DNA from: an uncultured SAR86 cluster bacterium
GTDB lineage: Bacteria > Pseudomonadota > Gammaproteobacteria > Magnimaribacterales > AG-339-G14
Length of the DNA: 64,000 bases
Assembly: GCA_902614235.1 (NCBI GenBank)
Contig: CACMKG010000003.1
Coordinates: 1-64,000 of the forward strand
Direction of reading: 5' to 3'
Numbering within the stretch: position 1 is the first letter of the stretch; each line of letters begins with the position of its first letter. Below are positions 53,707 to 62,108 of this stretch, in pieces. The position numbers and the translations under genes are program-made. The notes beneath the pieces were generated by a model. It ran no database searches and was not told the DNA's origin. It was given only the letters and a program-made list of their open reading frames with translations.

Positions 53707-54646
53707 TTGCCCAATCTTTATCGGTTAATCTAGAAATTATACCTGAGGATTCGGAATTATTTTTATACCACTTAAATTTCACATGCTGTATAAATTTTGA
53801 ATTCCATGAAGTCATAACCTGATTAGAATCAATCCAATATATTTTAAATTCAGGTATTTGTTTTTTAGCAAAACTTTCATCAATTCTTGCTAATTTTAAA
53901 ACATCCAAACAGTTTTGATTGGGCTCCCAATCGTTTGTCATTTTTTTTGGAGAAACATCGTCTTCAATAATATTTTTATATCTTGCCCATTGTCTTCTTA
54001 CATGGTTTATAAAGATGGAGTTCCAATTATTAGATCTAAACTGTTTTTCTTGCCAATAAACTATAAATTCAGGAATACATTTTTTAATAAATTTAGAATC
54101 CATCTCAGTTGTCTCTAAAATAGAAATTACATCCTCAGATGGAAACCAATCCTTTTGTATCAACACTTTTTCCGCTTCTAATTTTTTATTTTTCTCTTCA
54201 AGTCGCCATTCTTTTATTAAATACTTGAGGAACTTGAAGTCGTTTTTAAAATTTGATTCTGATGGAGCTTTATATGAGTCAAAAAATATTTCATGTTTGA
54301 AATTTATAAATTCCTCAGGTATTCCGAGACTCTTTGCTTGGTTGACAATTTGTTTTGAAATTTTTGTATTCTCGACAACAATTTTATTTTTTGTTTCTGA
54401 CTTCAAAGAAAGATTGTTTTTTAAAATAAATTTTGAATCTATTTCTTCAATGAGCTCTAAGGTTAATAATCTAGATATTGCATCGTTGAATCTTTTTTTT
54501 TGTAAAAAGCTTAATTTGTTATTTAAATTTTTCTGAAGAATTCCAACTGATGAATCACATATTAAGTTAAAAATGATGGCTTCCTCTAATCCAAGAGATG
54601 TTGCAATTTCAGGAGAAAAAAAAAGATTCTTAGAATCTTTAGGCAT
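53696..54646 (-). CDS. Primosomal protein with two to three DnaT-like repeats
   Basis: The protein has 316 residues. Residues 1-80 look like a small winged-helix N-domain. Two DnaT-type ssDNA-binding repeats follow, at about 165-224 and 238-297. They share DW-P, a central FIKK/FAKK, PEF-x-x-YW, then WNS-x-FI-x-HV and W. A third, degenerate copy seems to occupy 94-147 (IPEEFINF, then FKFLKYLIKEW). E. coli DnaT has one such domain and acts with PriA/PriB in replication restart. A charged linker joins the first and second repeats. The next gene encodes a lambda P-like loader, so the pair may deliver DnaB. It ends near DAHP synthase and starts one base after it. Confidence 0.75.
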   Translation of the reverse strand: MPKDSKNLFFSPEIATSLGLEEAIIFNLICDSSVGILQKNLNNKLSFLQKKRFNDAISRLLTLELIEEIDSKFILKNNLSLKSETKNKIVVENTKISKQIVNQAKSLGIPEEFINFKHEIFFDSYKAPSESNFKNDFKFLKYLIKEWRLEEKNKKLEAEKVLIQKDWFPSEDVISILETTEMDSKFIKKCIPEFIVYWQEKQFRSNNWNSIFINHVRRQWARYKNIIEDDVSPKKMTNDWEPNQNCLDVLKLARIDESFAKKQIPEFKIYWIDSNQVMTSWNSKFIQHVKFKWYKNNSESSGIISRLTDKDWAIEH

Positions 54647-54647
54647 G

Positions 54648-55718
54648 CTAAGCAGTTTCCTCTAGATTTTTTCTTCTAGATTTCACCGCTGAAGATAAAA
54701 GCTTGAGCATTACTTCTGTATCTTCCCAACTGACACAGGCATCTGTAATGCTCTGTCCGTAAGTTAAAGATTCTTTAGGCCCTATAGATTGATTGCCTTC
54801 TACTAAGTGACTTTCTATCATGACTCCAAAAATTGATCTTTCACCAGATGCAATTTGGTCAGCAATGTCTTTATTAACCAACAACTGTTTTTTAAACTGT
54901 TTCTGACTGTTTCCATGACTCATGTCTACCATTAAAGAAGTAGAATTTCCTGATTTAGCTAAAATGCTTGATGTTTCTTTAATAAATTTGCTTTCAAAAT
55001 TAGGAATTTTTCCGCCGCGCAAAATTACGTGACAGTCTTTATTGCCTGATGAGTTAAAAATAGCAGATTTTCCTTCTTTTGTTATGGAAAGAAAAATATG
55101 AGGCTGAGAAGCTGAGCCAATAGCATCTATCGCTACTTGAATAGAACCATTTGTAGAATTTTTAAAACCAACGGGACAAGAAAGACCTGATGCTAGCTCT
55201 CTATGAACCTGACTTTCTGTAGTTCTAGCACCAATAGCGCCCCATGATATTAAGTCAGAAATATATTGAGGAGTGATAATGTCAAGGTATTCCGTAGCAG
55301 CTGGCAAGCCTATTTCATTAATATTTAAAAGAATTTTTCTTGCTTCTCTTAACCCTTTATTTACATCGTAACTATCATCTAAATTTGGATCATTTATTAA
55401 ACCCTTCCAACCAACAGTTGTTCTAGGTTTTTCAAAATAAACTCTCATGACAATCTTTAATTCAGAAGATAATGAAGATTCAAGATTTTTGAGTTTTTTC
55501 GCGTATTCAATTGCAGCTTTAGGATCGTGTATTGAGCACGGGCCCACAACCACAACCAGCCTGTCATCTCTACCGTGAATGATGTCGGATATATTTTGTC
55601 TTGATTTAAAAACAAGCTCTGAAACAGGCGGTGTAATAGGAAATTCTGATATAACATCATTAGGAGGAGAGACCTCCAAAAGGCCCGTTATTCTGGTATT
55701 ATCGGTCAAATATTGCAT
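54648..55718 (-). CDS. 3-deoxy-7-phosphoheptulonate synthase (class I)
   Basis: This enzyme condenses PEP and erythrose 4-phosphate to DAHP, the first step of aromatic synthesis. It is an AroF/AroG/AroH-type TIM barrel of 356 residues. N-terminal TPPVSELVFKSRQNISDIIHGRD, VVVVGPCSIHDPKAAIEYAKKL, GARTTESQVHRELASGL, PVGFKNSTNGSIQVA and MVDMSHGNSQK are all characteristic. The N-terminal regulatory segment is present, but which aromatic amino acid inhibits it is not readable, so no specific symbol is given. It supplies AroB (6671). Confidence 0.95.
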   Translation of the reverse strand: MQYLTDNTRITGLLEVSPPNDVISEFPITPPVSELVFKSRQNISDIIHGRDDRLVVVVGPCSIHDPKAAIEYAKKLKNLESSLSSELKIVMRVYFEKPRTTVGWKGLINDPNLDDSYDVNKGLREARKILLNINEIGLPAATEYLDIITPQYISDLISWGAIGARTTESQVHRELASGLSCPVGFKNSTNGSIQVAIDAIGSASQPHIFLSITKEGKSAIFNSSGNKDCHVILRGGKIPNFESKFIKETSSILAKSGNSTSLMVDMSHGNSQKQFKKQLLVNKDIADQIASGERSIFGVMIESHLVEGNQSIGPKESLTYGQSITDACVSWEDTEVMLKLLSSAVKSRRKNLEETA

Positions 55719-55775
55719 AACAAAGTTGTTGATTGTATCTATTCTATTCTAAATTGAAAATCAAAATTTAAAAAT

Positions 55776-57386
55776 ATGGCAAAAATTAAATTGATTCAAG
55801 AAAATCCTGTAGTGGGAGACATATCAGGAAACCTTCTGATGGCAAAAAAAGAAGTTGAAAAGGCAGAAGAAAATGGTCTTGAATTAATAATTTTTAGCGA
55901 AATGTTTCTTTCTGGATATCCGCCAGAAGATTTAGTTTTGAGGTCTGATTTTATGGAAAAAATAGAAGCATCGATTGATGAACTATCAAATTTAACTTCT
56001 AATATTTCTATAATTATTGGAGCTCCTTCAAAAAAAGATAAAGAAATTTTTAATTCTGCCTACTTCTTAGAAAAGAACGAAATAAAAGACATATATTCAA
56101 AACAAATCTTGCCTAATTACAAAGAATTCGATGAAAGAAGATATTTTACTAGCGGGAAAGAAAATAAAATTATCGAATTTGATGGAATTAAATACGGTTT
56201 ATCTATTTGTGAAGATATATGGTCTGAAAAGTATGTTTCAAACTTAGTTACTGATGGAGCTGAGATTATTATCAACTTAAGTGCTTCTCCCTTTACAGTC
56301 ACAAAAAAAATTACAAGAGAAAAGATGCTTTCGTCTTATCTAAAGAAGCATGAGGTGCCAATAATTTATTTAAACCAAGTCGGTGGACAGGATGAATTAG
56401 TTTTTGACGGTTCATCAATGGTTTTTTTTGGAGACGAAGAAATTTTTAAATTTAAAAGTTTTGAAATTGACTCAAAGGAAATTGAGATTACTAAGAGTCA
56501 AGAATTAAAACTCCTTATTGATGAAGTAGAAAAATATCAACCCGATGATTTGGAGGATATTTATAACGCTTTAGTTTTGGGTACTAAAGATTATGTAGAT
56601 AAAAATGGTTTCAAAGGAATTATTATAGGATCTTCCGGGGGAATTGATTCAGCTTTGACTGCAACAATTGCCTATGATGCCCTAGGCTCCTCAAGAGTTA
56701 ATACAGTGATGATGCCTTTCGATTATACAGCTGATATGAGTATAGAAGATGCAAAAGAATTGGCAGAAAACCTTTCCATTAATCATTCGGTCATCTCTAT
56801 CAAAGAAATTTATGAATCCTTTTCAGACGTGTTACAACCTTCCTTTGAGAATAAAGAAATTGATAAGACTGAAGAAAATCTACAATCTCGTTGCCGGGGG
56901 GTTACTTTAATGGCTCTTTCAAATAAGTTAGGTTATTTGGTCTTAACGACAGGAAATAAAAGTGAAGCTGCAGTGGGTTATTCAACTTTATACGGCGACA
57001 CAGCTGGAGGTTTTTCTGTATTAAAAGATGTTAGCAAGACTTTAGTTTACAGATTGTCTAACTTTAGAAATTCAAAAAATCTTGTGATACCTGAAAGAAT
57101 CATCGAGAGGCCTCCTTCAGCAGAATTAGCGCCTGACCAAAAAGATACCGATTCATTACCAGATTACAGTATCTTGGATCCTATTATCGAAATGTATGTC
57201 GAGAAGGATATGAGTCCATATGACATAATTTCTAAAGGTTTTGACGAGGATGAAGTAAGACGAATTTTAAGATTAATTGATTTAAATGAATATAAAAGAA
57301 GACAGGTGCCCATAGGAATTAAAATTTCTGATAGAAATTTTGGAAAAGATAGAAGATATCCAATTACTAATGGATGGAAGCCCTAA
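55776..57386 (+). CDS. nadE: Glutamine-dependent NAD+ synthetase
   Basis: NadE converts nicotinic acid adenine dinucleotide to NAD+, taking ammonia from glutamine. The 536-residue, two-domain form is present. A nitrilase-type glutaminase (1 to about 250) has catalytic Glu42 (FSEMFLSGYP), Lys109 (SKQILPNYKEFDE) and Cys145 (GLSICEDIW). The synthetase domain has the PP-loop GSSGGIDSALT near residue 285, then SEAAVGYSTLYGDTAGGF and RPPSAELAPDQKD. An ammonia tunnel between them is known for the family. It is divergent from DAHP synthase across 57 bases. Confidence 0.97.
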   Translation: MAKIKLIQENPVVGDISGNLLMAKKEVEKAEENGLELIIFSEMFLSGYPPEDLVLRSDFMEKIEASIDELSNLTSNISIIIGAPSKKDKEIFNSAYFLEKNEIKDIYSKQILPNYKEFDERRYFTSGKENKIIEFDGIKYGLSICEDIWSEKYVSNLVTDGAEIIINLSASPFTVTKKITREKMLSSYLKKHEVPIIYLNQVGGQDELVFDGSSMVFFGDEEIFKFKSFEIDSKEIEITKSQELKLLIDEVEKYQPDDLEDIYNALVLGTKDYVDKNGFKGIIIGSSGGIDSALTATIAYDALGSSRVNTVMMPFDYTADMSIEDAKELAENLSINHSVISIKEIYESFSDVLQPSFENKEIDKTEENLQSRCRGVTLMALSNKLGYLVLTTGNKSEAAVGYSTLYGDTAGGFSVLKDVSKTLVYRLSNFRNSKNLVIPERIIERPPSAELAPDQKDTDSLPDYSILDPIIEMYVEKDMSPYDIISKGFDEDEVRRILRLIDLNEYKRRQVPIGIKISDRNFGKDRRYPITNGWKP

Positions 57387-57443
57387 ATCTAGGATAAATT
57401 TTTAAAAAAACCACTACATAGTGTGTAAAAAGCGTTTTTGCCT

Positions 57444-57449
57444 TATAAT
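57444..57449 (+). promoter_or_regulatory. TATAAT box close to the scpA start
   Basis: A perfect TATAAT lies 12 bases before the scpA ATG at 57462. A palindrome CACTA-CA-TAGTG (57412-57423) sits just upstream. If this is the -10 box, the transcript would be nearly leaderless, and no Shine-Dalgarno is visible before the ATG. The 75-base spacer after nadE contains nothing else. Confidence 0.35.
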
Positions 57450-57461
57450 TGCGCTATATTT

Positions 57462-58277
57462 ATGGTTAAAACGTCTGTTTTTCAGCCCAAACAAGCTGAA
57501 TTTAACCTTGCAATTCTTAATGGCGAGGAAGTATCTCTACCTTCAGATGACTTATATATCCCTCCAAATGCGTTAAAGATTTTTTTGGAATCTTTTGAAG
57601 GGCCTCTTGATCTACTGCTGTATTTTATAAAAAAACAAAATTTAAATATTTTAGAAATAGACGTTTCTAGAATCACTGATCAATACGTTCAATACATTGA
57701 ATTAATGGAAAAGATTCAATTTGATTTAGTCGGAGAGTATCTTGTGATGGCGGCTTACTTAACAGAAATCAAATCAAGGATGATGTTGCCTAAAGAATTT
57801 GACGATGAAAATGAAGAGGAAGATCCTAGATCTGAATTAATTAGAAGACTTCAAGAATATGAGCGCTACAAAGAAGCGTCTAATAAGATTGAAGAGCTAC
57901 CTAGAGTAAATAGAGATTTTTATATTGCTTCTTCTGCATTACCTGAATTTGAATCAAAAGAAAATCTTCCTTCTGTTGATTTAAGTCAAATAGCTCAAGT
58001 TTTTGCTGAATTGATAGAAAGACAGAAATTAAATGTCAGTCATGTAATAGAATTTGAAAAACTTTCTACCAGAGAAAAAATGTCTTACATTCTTGATCTT
58101 TTGGTGAATGAAAAATATTTAGATTTTTTTAAAATTTGTCTTATCGAAGAAGGAAAAATTGGAATCATTGTTAATTTTCTAGCTATGCTGGAATTAGTCA
58201 AAGATTCTTTGATCACTTTAATCCAGTCCGAAGATTTTGGGCAAATTCATCTATCGGCGAAAGAGGAAATTCACTGA
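57462..58277 (+). CDS. scpA: Segregation and condensation protein A
   Basis: ScpA is the kleisin of the SMC-ScpAB condensin. The 271-residue protein has the N-terminal kleisin signature FEGPLDLLLYFIKKQNLNILEIDVSRITDQY, LVMAAYLTEIKSRMMLP and RRLQEYERYKEAS, and a C-terminal winged-helix segment after VIEFEKLSTREKMSYILDLL. The ATG at 57462 is chosen over an upstream TTG (57438) whose first eight residues look spurious and overlap a TATAAT box. scpB follows after one base. Confidence 0.93.
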   Translation: MVKTSVFQPKQAEFNLAILNGEEVSLPSDDLYIPPNALKIFLESFEGPLDLLLYFIKKQNLNILEIDVSRITDQYVQYIELMEKIQFDLVGEYLVMAAYLTEIKSRMMLPKEFDDENEEEDPRSELIRRLQEYERYKEASNKIEELPRVNRDFYIASSALPEFESKENLPSVDLSQIAQVFAELIERQKLNVSHVIEFEKLSTREKMSYILDLLVNEKYLDFFKICLIEEGKIGIIVNFLAMLELVKDSLITLIQSEDFGQIHLSAKEEIH

Positions 58278-58278
58278 T

Positions 58279-58869
58279 ATGACTGAAAAAATAGAAAAGA
58301 TTGTCGAATCTCTATTGCTATCGTCTTCAAGACCTCTGACTGAAGCTGAAATTTTGAAGGCTTTCAATGATTCAGATGATGTGAATTCAGCAGAAATTAA
58401 AGAGGCACTTAATAAGCTTGAGAATTTTTACTCAGAGCGCAGTATTGAACTGGTTAAGGTGGCTAATGGATACAGATTGAAGGTTAAGCAAGAATATTCC
58501 ACTTGGATATCAAAACTTTGGGAAACGAAGCCTCAAAAGTTTTCTCGAGCAATGATGGAAACTCTTGCTTTAATTGCTTATAAACAACCAATCACTAGGG
58601 CTGAGATTGAAGAGGTAAGAGGAGTTTCTGTGAGTAGTCAAATTATAAGAAATTTAATGGATCGAGGATGGATTAAAGTAGTAGGCCATAGGGATGTTCC
58701 TGGAAGACCTTCTTTGCTATCCACTACGAAGGATTTTTTAGACGACTTGAATTTAAGAAAATTATCAGATTTGCCTGAATTACCTGACATAGGAAATATA
58801 CCAGAAGAAATTCAGATGCCACTGCTTATTGAAGAGCAAAAAGAGGATTCAGCCTCGATTCAGGAATAA
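58279..58869 (+). CDS. scpB: Segregation and condensation protein B
   Basis: ScpB is a two-winged-helix accessory dimer of the SMC complex. The protein has 196 residues, KIVESLLLSSSRPLTEAEI at the start, the WHD core TLALIAYKQPITRAEIEEVRGVSVSSQIIRNL, GWIKVVGHRDVPGRPSLLSTTKDFLDDLNL, and an acidic tail. Its ATG at 58279 follows the scpA stop by one base and has an AGAGGAAAT ribosome site. An upstream in-frame start inside scpA is less likely. rluB follows two bases later, as in many gammaproteobacteria. Confidence 0.94.
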   Translation: MTEKIEKIVESLLLSSSRPLTEAEILKAFNDSDDVNSAEIKEALNKLENFYSERSIELVKVANGYRLKVKQEYSTWISKLWETKPQKFSRAMMETLALIAYKQPITRAEIEEVRGVSVSSQIIRNLMDRGWIKVVGHRDVPGRPSLLSTTKDFLDDLNLRKLSDLPELPDIGNIPEEIQMPLLIEEQKEDSASIQE

Positions 58870-58871
58870 AA

Positions 58872-59582
58872 ATGGCAGTTCGCCTTCAAAAGGCTGTCGC
58901 AGATGCTGGCATCTGTTCAAGAAGAAAAGCTGAATTGCTTATTGAATCTGGAAGAGTCTTTTTAAACGATAAAAAAGCTAGATTAGGCGATAAAGTAGAA
59001 GCTGGAGATAAAATATTTATTGACGGCAAAGAGATTAAATTAACTCCTTCAAAAAAAAGACTTATTATTTATCACAAGCCACTAGGTGAGATCTGTTCGA
59101 AATCAGGATATGGCAAGCCAACAGTTTTTGACAATCTTCCAATTTTAAAAAACTCTAGATGGGTGGCTTTAGGTAGATTAGACATAAACACAAGCGGACT
59201 ACTTTTATTTTCAAATGATGGAGTTTTAGCTAACAAAATAATACATCCGAAGAAACAAGTAGAAAGGGAGTATCTAGCAAGAATAAGAGGCAAACCAACG
59301 GAGGAAGATTTAGAAAAGCTTTTAAAAGGCATAAAAATAGAAGGAGATTTTTTAAAATTTACCGATGTTGTTAGAGGGAGGACCACTAAATCTCATACTT
59401 GGTTTGCCATGGTTATTATGGAAGGCAAAAATAGAGCAGTTAGAAAATTATGGAACAGTTTAGGCTTTGAAGTTTCGAGACTAAAGAGGACAAGATTAGG
59501 GCATATCTTTTTGCCCGCTGATCTTTCTCCTGGCAAATTTAGAGATTTAGAGGATAAAGAGATTAAGGAGTTTCTTAAGTAA
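58872..59582 (+). CDS. rluB: 23S rRNA pseudouridine synthase RluB
   Basis: RluB makes pseudouridine 2605 in 23S rRNA. It is an RsuA-family enzyme of 236 residues. An N-terminal S4 domain (LQKAVADAGICSRRKAELLIESGRVFLN) is followed by the catalytic motif LGRLDINTSGLLLFSNDG with the active-site Asp, LVMIMEGKNR-type VIMEGKNRAVRKLWNSLG and RTRLGHIFL. RluB, RluE and RsuA are close relatives; the scpB neighbourhood favours RluB. The 3' end overlaps the convergent phosphatase gene by eight bases. Confidence 0.9.
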   Translation: MAVRLQKAVADAGICSRRKAELLIESGRVFLNDKKARLGDKVEAGDKIFIDGKEIKLTPSKKRLIIYHKPLGEICSKSGYGKPTVFDNLPILKNSRWVALGRLDINTSGLLLFSNDGVLANKIIHPKKQVEREYLARIRGKPTEEDLEKLLKGIKIEGDFLKFTDVVRGRTTKSHTWFAMVIMEGKNRAVRKLWNSLGFEVSRLKRTRLGHIFLPADLSPGKFRDLEDKEIKEFLK

Positions 59583-60240
59583 AAGTAAGGATTTCTTTAA
59601 TATTCTTTATATTAAAGCCGTTTTTATTAGCAGGAAATTTTTTATCCTTTATATACCCATATTCAGCAAAAACAGGGGTTATATTTGCATTTCTTGCAGC
59701 TTCAAGATCTCGCCAATTATCGCCCACATAAAGTGTATCTTCGGGATGTTGATTCAGTTTTTTTAAAGCATATTTTAATGTGGCTGGATCAGGTTTTCTC
59801 AAATTTTCAACGTCATCGGGACAAACCAATATTTTTGCTTTTTTGTTCCATCCCAAAGATTTGAATATTTGAGCTGAAAATATTTTTGGTTTATTGGTGA
59901 CTATTCCCCAAAGCATTTTTCTTTCTTCAAACAAAGAAATAACTTCATCCACTCCTTCGAAAGGCTTCGAATCTAAAAAGACCTTTTTATAGGCCCTTAA
60001 CAGAGCATTTCTTTTTTCTTCAAAATTAATACTTTGCTCATCTATGTTAAACCCCAAAGTTACTAAGGCTCCAGCTCCATCAGATACCTTTTCTCTTACT
60101 TTTTCAAATTCTTGACTTTCTTTGCCTTCTTTTTTTAAAACTTCATTCAAGGCTATATGAAATTCTTTAGCTGTATCCAAAAGTGTGCCATCTAAGTCAA
60201 ATAGAAATAATTTATATTTTTTATTTAGATTTTTCTGCAT
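59575..60240 (-). CDS. HAD-family phosphatase (MupP or phosphoglycolate phosphatase)
   Basis: This is a HAD subfamily IA phosphatase of 221 residues. The first motif is FLFDLDGTLLDT with nucleophile Asp15 and acid/base Asp17; motif II is WGIVTNKP, and the C-terminal metal motif is TLYVGDNWRDLEAARNA. Position directly downstream of ubiG (20-base overlap) is that of MupP, the MurNAc 6-phosphate phosphatase of Pseudomonas cell-wall recycling. Gph is the alternative and similar in sequence. I leave the symbol blank because only biochemistry or a careful tree would decide. Confidence 0.88.
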   Translation of the reverse strand: MQKNLNKKYKLFLFDLDGTLLDTAKEFHIALNEVLKKEGKESQEFEKVREKVSDGAGALVTLGFNIDEQSINFEEKRNALLRAYKKVFLDSKPFEGVDEVISLFEERKMLWGIVTNKPKIFSAQIFKSLGWNKKAKILVCPDDVENLRKPDPATLKYALKKLNQHPEDTLYVGDNWRDLEAARNANITPVFAEYGYIKDKKFPANKNGFNIKNIKEILTFT

Positions 60241-60916
60241 GGATTAAGTAGTTTACGTCTACGTCTTTTCCAAGCCAATATTTCTTAGTAAGAGGGTTAT
60301 AACTCATCCCAATAATTTCCTTTACCTCTAAATTAGAATTTCTCATCATATTTGAAAGTTCGGAAGGTTTGATAAATTTCTTGAACTCATGAGTGCCTTT
60401 AGGCAAAAGATTTAAAATATATTCCGCCCCTATGATTGCAAAAAGAAAAGATTTAGGATTTCTGTTTATTGTTGAAAAAACTATAGTTCCTCCTGGTTTG
60501 CATAAATCTGAACAAGTTTTCACCAATTGTTGTGGATCTGGAACATGCTCAATTGCTTCTAAGCAGGTTACTACATCAAACGCTTCTTTTTTTTCTGGTA
60601 ACAGCTCTTCGGCTTCTCCATTAATGTATGTTACATCGCAATTAGTTTTTTTTGCATGAATTTGTGCTGTATTAATCGCAACATCAGATATATCGATGCC
60701 GGTAACGTTGGCCCCAAAATTATGTAAAGCTTCTACTAGCAATCCACCACCACAAGCGACATCAATTACATTTTTATTTTTTAAATCAACTTTTTCAGAA
60801 ATATAATTAGATCTCAAAGGGTTGATAATATGAAGCGGGGCAAATTTTCCATTGGGGTCCCACCATTCCTCAGCAATTTTATTAAATTTTTCTTTTTCCG
60901 ATGGATCGATATTCAT
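60221..60916 (-). CDS. ubiG: Ubiquinone biosynthesis O-methyltransferase
   Basis: UbiG performs both O-methylations in ubiquinone synthesis. It is a 231-residue SAM methyltransferase. EKEKFNKIAEEWWDPNGKFAPLHIINPLR is the UbiG-specific start, then motif I VIDVACGGGLLVEAL, VTGIDIS, DVVTCLEAIEHVPDPQQLV and GGTIVFSTINRNPKSFLFAIIGAEYILNLLPKGTHE, a membrane-contacting stretch seen in UbiG. It is upstream of the HAD phosphatase gene in the same operon, and divergent from the transhydrogenase genes across 64 bases. Confidence 0.96.
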   Translation of the reverse strand: MNIDPSEKEKFNKIAEEWWDPNGKFAPLHIINPLRSNYISEKVDLKNKNVIDVACGGGLLVEALHNFGANVTGIDISDVAINTAQIHAKKTNCDVTYINGEAEELLPEKKEAFDVVTCLEAIEHVPDPQQLVKTCSDLCKPGGTIVFSTINRNPKSFLFAIIGAEYILNLLPKGTHEFKKFIKPSELSNMMRNSNLEVKEIIGMSYNPLTKKYWLGKDVDVNYLIHAEKSK

Positions 60917-60980
60917 TACAGAAGCATTATGTTAGATTTAATAGTTTTTTGTCATTAAAATTAAGTAAATTTATATTCAT

Positions 60981-62108
60981 ATGAAAATTTTTTTTCCTAA
61001 AGAGCTAGATTCAGAGGCAAGAATTTCAATCACTCCTGATTTTTTAAAAAAATATATTGATAGTGGTTTAAAAGTTTCTGTGCAAACAAGTATTGGTTTG
61101 CATCTCGGATTTAAAGATGAAATTTATAAAGAACTTGGCGCTGAAATAGTAGATCGAAAAAAGGGTCTTAAAGAAGGAAATATTATTTGTTCTGTAAACA
61201 AATTATCTGGGGAGGATTTAATTGATGTAAAAGAAAATTCTCTAATTGTTAGTTTTTTGGATCCTTTTAACGATAAAGGATTAGTTGAAGACTTAAAAGC
61301 AAAGAATATTTCTTCAATCAGTATGGAGTTAATCCCAAGAACTACTCGAGCTCAAAAAATGGACGCACTGAGTTCGCAAGCAAATTTAGGTGGGTATGCA
61401 GCAGTTTTAATAGCTTCTAATATTCTTTCCAAGTCTTTTCCTATGATGATGACAGCAGCTGGAACAATTTCACCTTCCAAAGTTTTTGTTGTTGGTGTAG
61501 GTGTGGCTGGTCTTCAAGCAATTGCTACAGCGAAAAGATTAGGCGCTAAAGTTGAAGCTTTTGATACTAGGCCGGTTGTTGAGGAGCAAGTAAAATCTTT
61601 AGGTGCAAGATTTGTCAAAATCGATATTGGAGAAACTGAGGAAACATCTCAAGGTTACGCAAAGGAATTAACAGCTGAACAGATAGATCTTCAAAGAGCT
61701 GGGATGAAAAAAGTATGCTCAAACTCTGATGTAATAATTACGACCGCTCAAGTTTTTGGGCGCAAAGCTCCCATTATTATCACTTCAGAAATGATAGAAG
61801 ATATGAATCCTGGTAGCGTAATCGTAGATATGGCTGTTGGAACTGGTGGGAATGTCGAGGGTTCAAAACCAAATGAAAATGTAGATTTAAACGGTATAAC
61901 TATTGTAGGTAATACAAATCTTCCTGGAGAAGTTGCTGTACATGCTAGCCAAGTTTATTCTGCAAATATATTTAATCTTATTGATGAATTTTGGGATCAA
62001 AAAAATTCCATATTAGAAATTACAACTAGCGACGAGATATTATCTGGATGTCTTGTTACGCATAAAGGAGAATTTGTAAACTCCATAGTAAAAGAGAGGT
62101 ACAGCTGA
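60981..62108 (+). CDS. pntAA: Proton-translocating NAD(P) transhydrogenase alpha-1 subunit (domain I)
   Basis: This is the NAD(H)-binding peripheral subunit of transhydrogenase, 375 residues. It resembles alanine dehydrogenase: KIFFPKELDSEARISITPDF at the start, QANLGGYAAVLIASNIL, the Rossmann motif VVGVGVAGLQAIATAKRLGA, and VIVDMAVGTGGNVEGS. The membrane part found in fused E. coli PntA is missing because it is encoded by the next ORF, whose ATG overlaps this stop by one base. This three-gene layout is that of Rhodospirillum rubrum; a frameshift is not needed to explain it. Confidence 0.94.
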   Translation: MKIFFPKELDSEARISITPDFLKKYIDSGLKVSVQTSIGLHLGFKDEIYKELGAEIVDRKKGLKEGNIICSVNKLSGEDLIDVKENSLIVSFLDPFNDKGLVEDLKAKNISSISMELIPRTTRAQKMDALSSQANLGGYAAVLIASNILSKSFPMMMTAAGTISPSKVFVVGVGVAGLQAIATAKRLGAKVEAFDTRPVVEEQVKSLGARFVKIDIGETEETSQGYAKELTAEQIDLQRAGMKKVCSNSDVIITTAQVFGRKAPIIITSEMIEDMNPGSVIVDMAVGTGGNVEGSKPNENVDLNGITIVGNTNLPGEVAVHASQVYSANIFNLIDEFWDQKNSILEITTSDEILSGCLVTHKGEFVNSIVKERYS

